Shown here piece after piece: positions 6,587 through 7,232 of a stretch of 7,232 bases of DNA. The stretch comes from Rubrivivax sp. (GTDB lineage: Bacteria > Pseudomonadota > Gammaproteobacteria > Burkholderiales > Burkholderiaceae_C). Made by a program: the position numbers and the translations under genes. Position 1 is the first letter of the stretch; every line of letters starts with the position of its first letter. Location: the NCBI GenBank assembly GCA_030693565.1, contig JAUYAJ010000385.1, forward strand, positions 1-7,232, read 5' to 3'. Under the pieces are notes generated by a model. That model did no database searches, was not told the DNA's origin, and worked only from the letters and a program-made list of their open reading frames with translations.

Positions 6587-7232
6587 ATGTGGAAACGCTG
6601 GATGGCCGGTCTGCTGCTGGCCTGCTCGGGCCTGGCCGGCGCGCAGGACGTGCCGGTCGTGGCCGCGGCATCCGACCTGAAGTTCGCGCTCGACGAGGTG
6701 ATCGACAGCTTTCGCCAGCAGAGCGGGCGCACGCTGCGTGTCAGCTATGGCTCGTCGGGCAACTTCTACCGCCAGATCGCGCAGGACGCACCGTTCCAGC
6801 TGTTCCTGTCGGCCGACGAGGCTTTTGTCTTCAAGCTCGCCGACCAGGGCTTGACGGCCGACCGGGGCGCACTCTATGCCATTGGCCGCATCGTGCTGTT
6901 CGCCCCCACCGGCTCGCCGCTGGGGGTGGATGCGGATTTTAGCGACCTGCGTCGCGCCCTCGCCGACGGCCGGCTGAAGAAGTTCGCCATCGCCAACCCG
7001 GAGCACGCACCTTATGGCCGCGCCGCGATGCAGGCGCTGCAAAGCGCCGGCCTGTGGCAGGCGATCGAGCCGCGCCTGGTGCTGGGCGAAAACGTCTCGC
7101 AGGCGGCGCAGTTCGCGGCCTCGGGCTCGACGCAGGGTGGCATCTTCGCGCTCTCGCTGGCGCTGGCGCCGGTGTTCGCGCGCGCCGGCACACAAGTGCT
7201 GATCCCGCAATCGATGCACGAGCCACTGCGCC
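6587..7232 (+). CDS. modA: Molybdate-type ABC transporter substrate-binding protein, 3' end cut off
   Basis: This is a periplasmic binding protein that captures molybdate or a similar oxyanion (tungstate, possibly sulfate) for an ABC importer. The 215 codons present are most of a family of about 250 residues. An N-terminal signal peptide (MWKRW, then a hydrophobic run) likely ends at AGA (17-19), before Gln20. An alternative lipobox LLAC (10-13) cannot be excluded. ModA marks are AAASDLKFALDEV (26-38) with Ser29, GSSGNFYRQI (55-64), FLSADE (73-78), YAIGRIVLF (97-105), ANPEHAPYGRAAM (136-148) and GENVSQAAQFAASG (167-180). The Tyr that completes the anion pocket in E. coli ModA appears as Phe187 (GGIFALS). 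This resembles, as I recall, the Azotobacter ModA2 branch, which also lacks that Tyr. Permease and ATPase genes would be expected just past the right edge. ATG 6587 has only a weak GGGA site (6575-6578). The gene is divergent from the antiporter. Family sure, ligand inferred. Confidence 0.88.
   Translation, partial: MWKRWMAGLLLACSGLAGAQDVPVVAAASDLKFALDEVIDSFRQQSGRTLRVSYGSSGNFYRQIAQDAPFQLFLSADEAFVFKLADQGLTADRGALYAIGRIVLFAPTGSPLGVDADFSDLRRALADGRLKKFAIANPEHAPYGRAAMQALQSAGLWQAIEPRLVLGENVSQAAQFAASGSTQGGIFALSLALAPVFARAGTQVLIPQSMHEPLR

Overview
The window is GC-rich DNA packed with ordinary bacterial genes. The codon style, the short gaps and the gene families suggest a beta-proteobacterium of the order Burkholderiales (Rubrivivax, Leptothrix or Methylibium-like). 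That placement is inferred from composition and protein flavour, not from a marker gene. There are six protein genes, two of them cut by the window edges. I see no RNA gene, mobile element or CRISPR array.

Layout. Positions 1-1074 (minus) hold the large-subunit part of a gamma-glutamyltransferase-like acylase whose 3' end lies beyond the left edge. Positions 1177-2391 (minus) encode a phosphofructokinase whose active-site residues point to pyrophosphate rather than ATP as phosphoryl donor. A divergent control region of about 90 bases (2392-2480) separates it from a plus-strand pair. That pair is a coniferyl-aldehyde-dehydrogenase-type ALDH (2481-3920) followed after 5 bases by class II fumarase fumC (3926-5311). 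A cation:proton antiporter-like membrane protein (5313-6494, minus) converges on fumC with a single base between the two stop codons. A second divergent gap (6495-6586) leads to a plus-strand molybdate-type periplasmic binding protein (6587 to the right edge, incomplete).

How the genes fit together. This is mostly a housekeeping and central-metabolism neighbourhood: a reversible glycolytic step (PPi-PFK), a TCA-cycle step (fumarase), aldehyde oxidation, gamma-glutamyl or acyl-amide hydrolysis, ion homeostasis and oxyanion uptake. Only ALDH-fumC looks like a tight transcription unit. The others need not be functionally linked.

I did not find a convincing undescribed system. The most distinctive feature is a 31-base imperfect palindrome centred exactly on the single base between the fumC and antiporter stop codons. 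Both proteins therefore end in Pro-Gln-Ala plus one charged residue, and the palindrome may act as a bidirectional 3' hairpin. Other points worth a second look are residue changes at the active or binding sites of the acylase, the antiporter and the binding protein.
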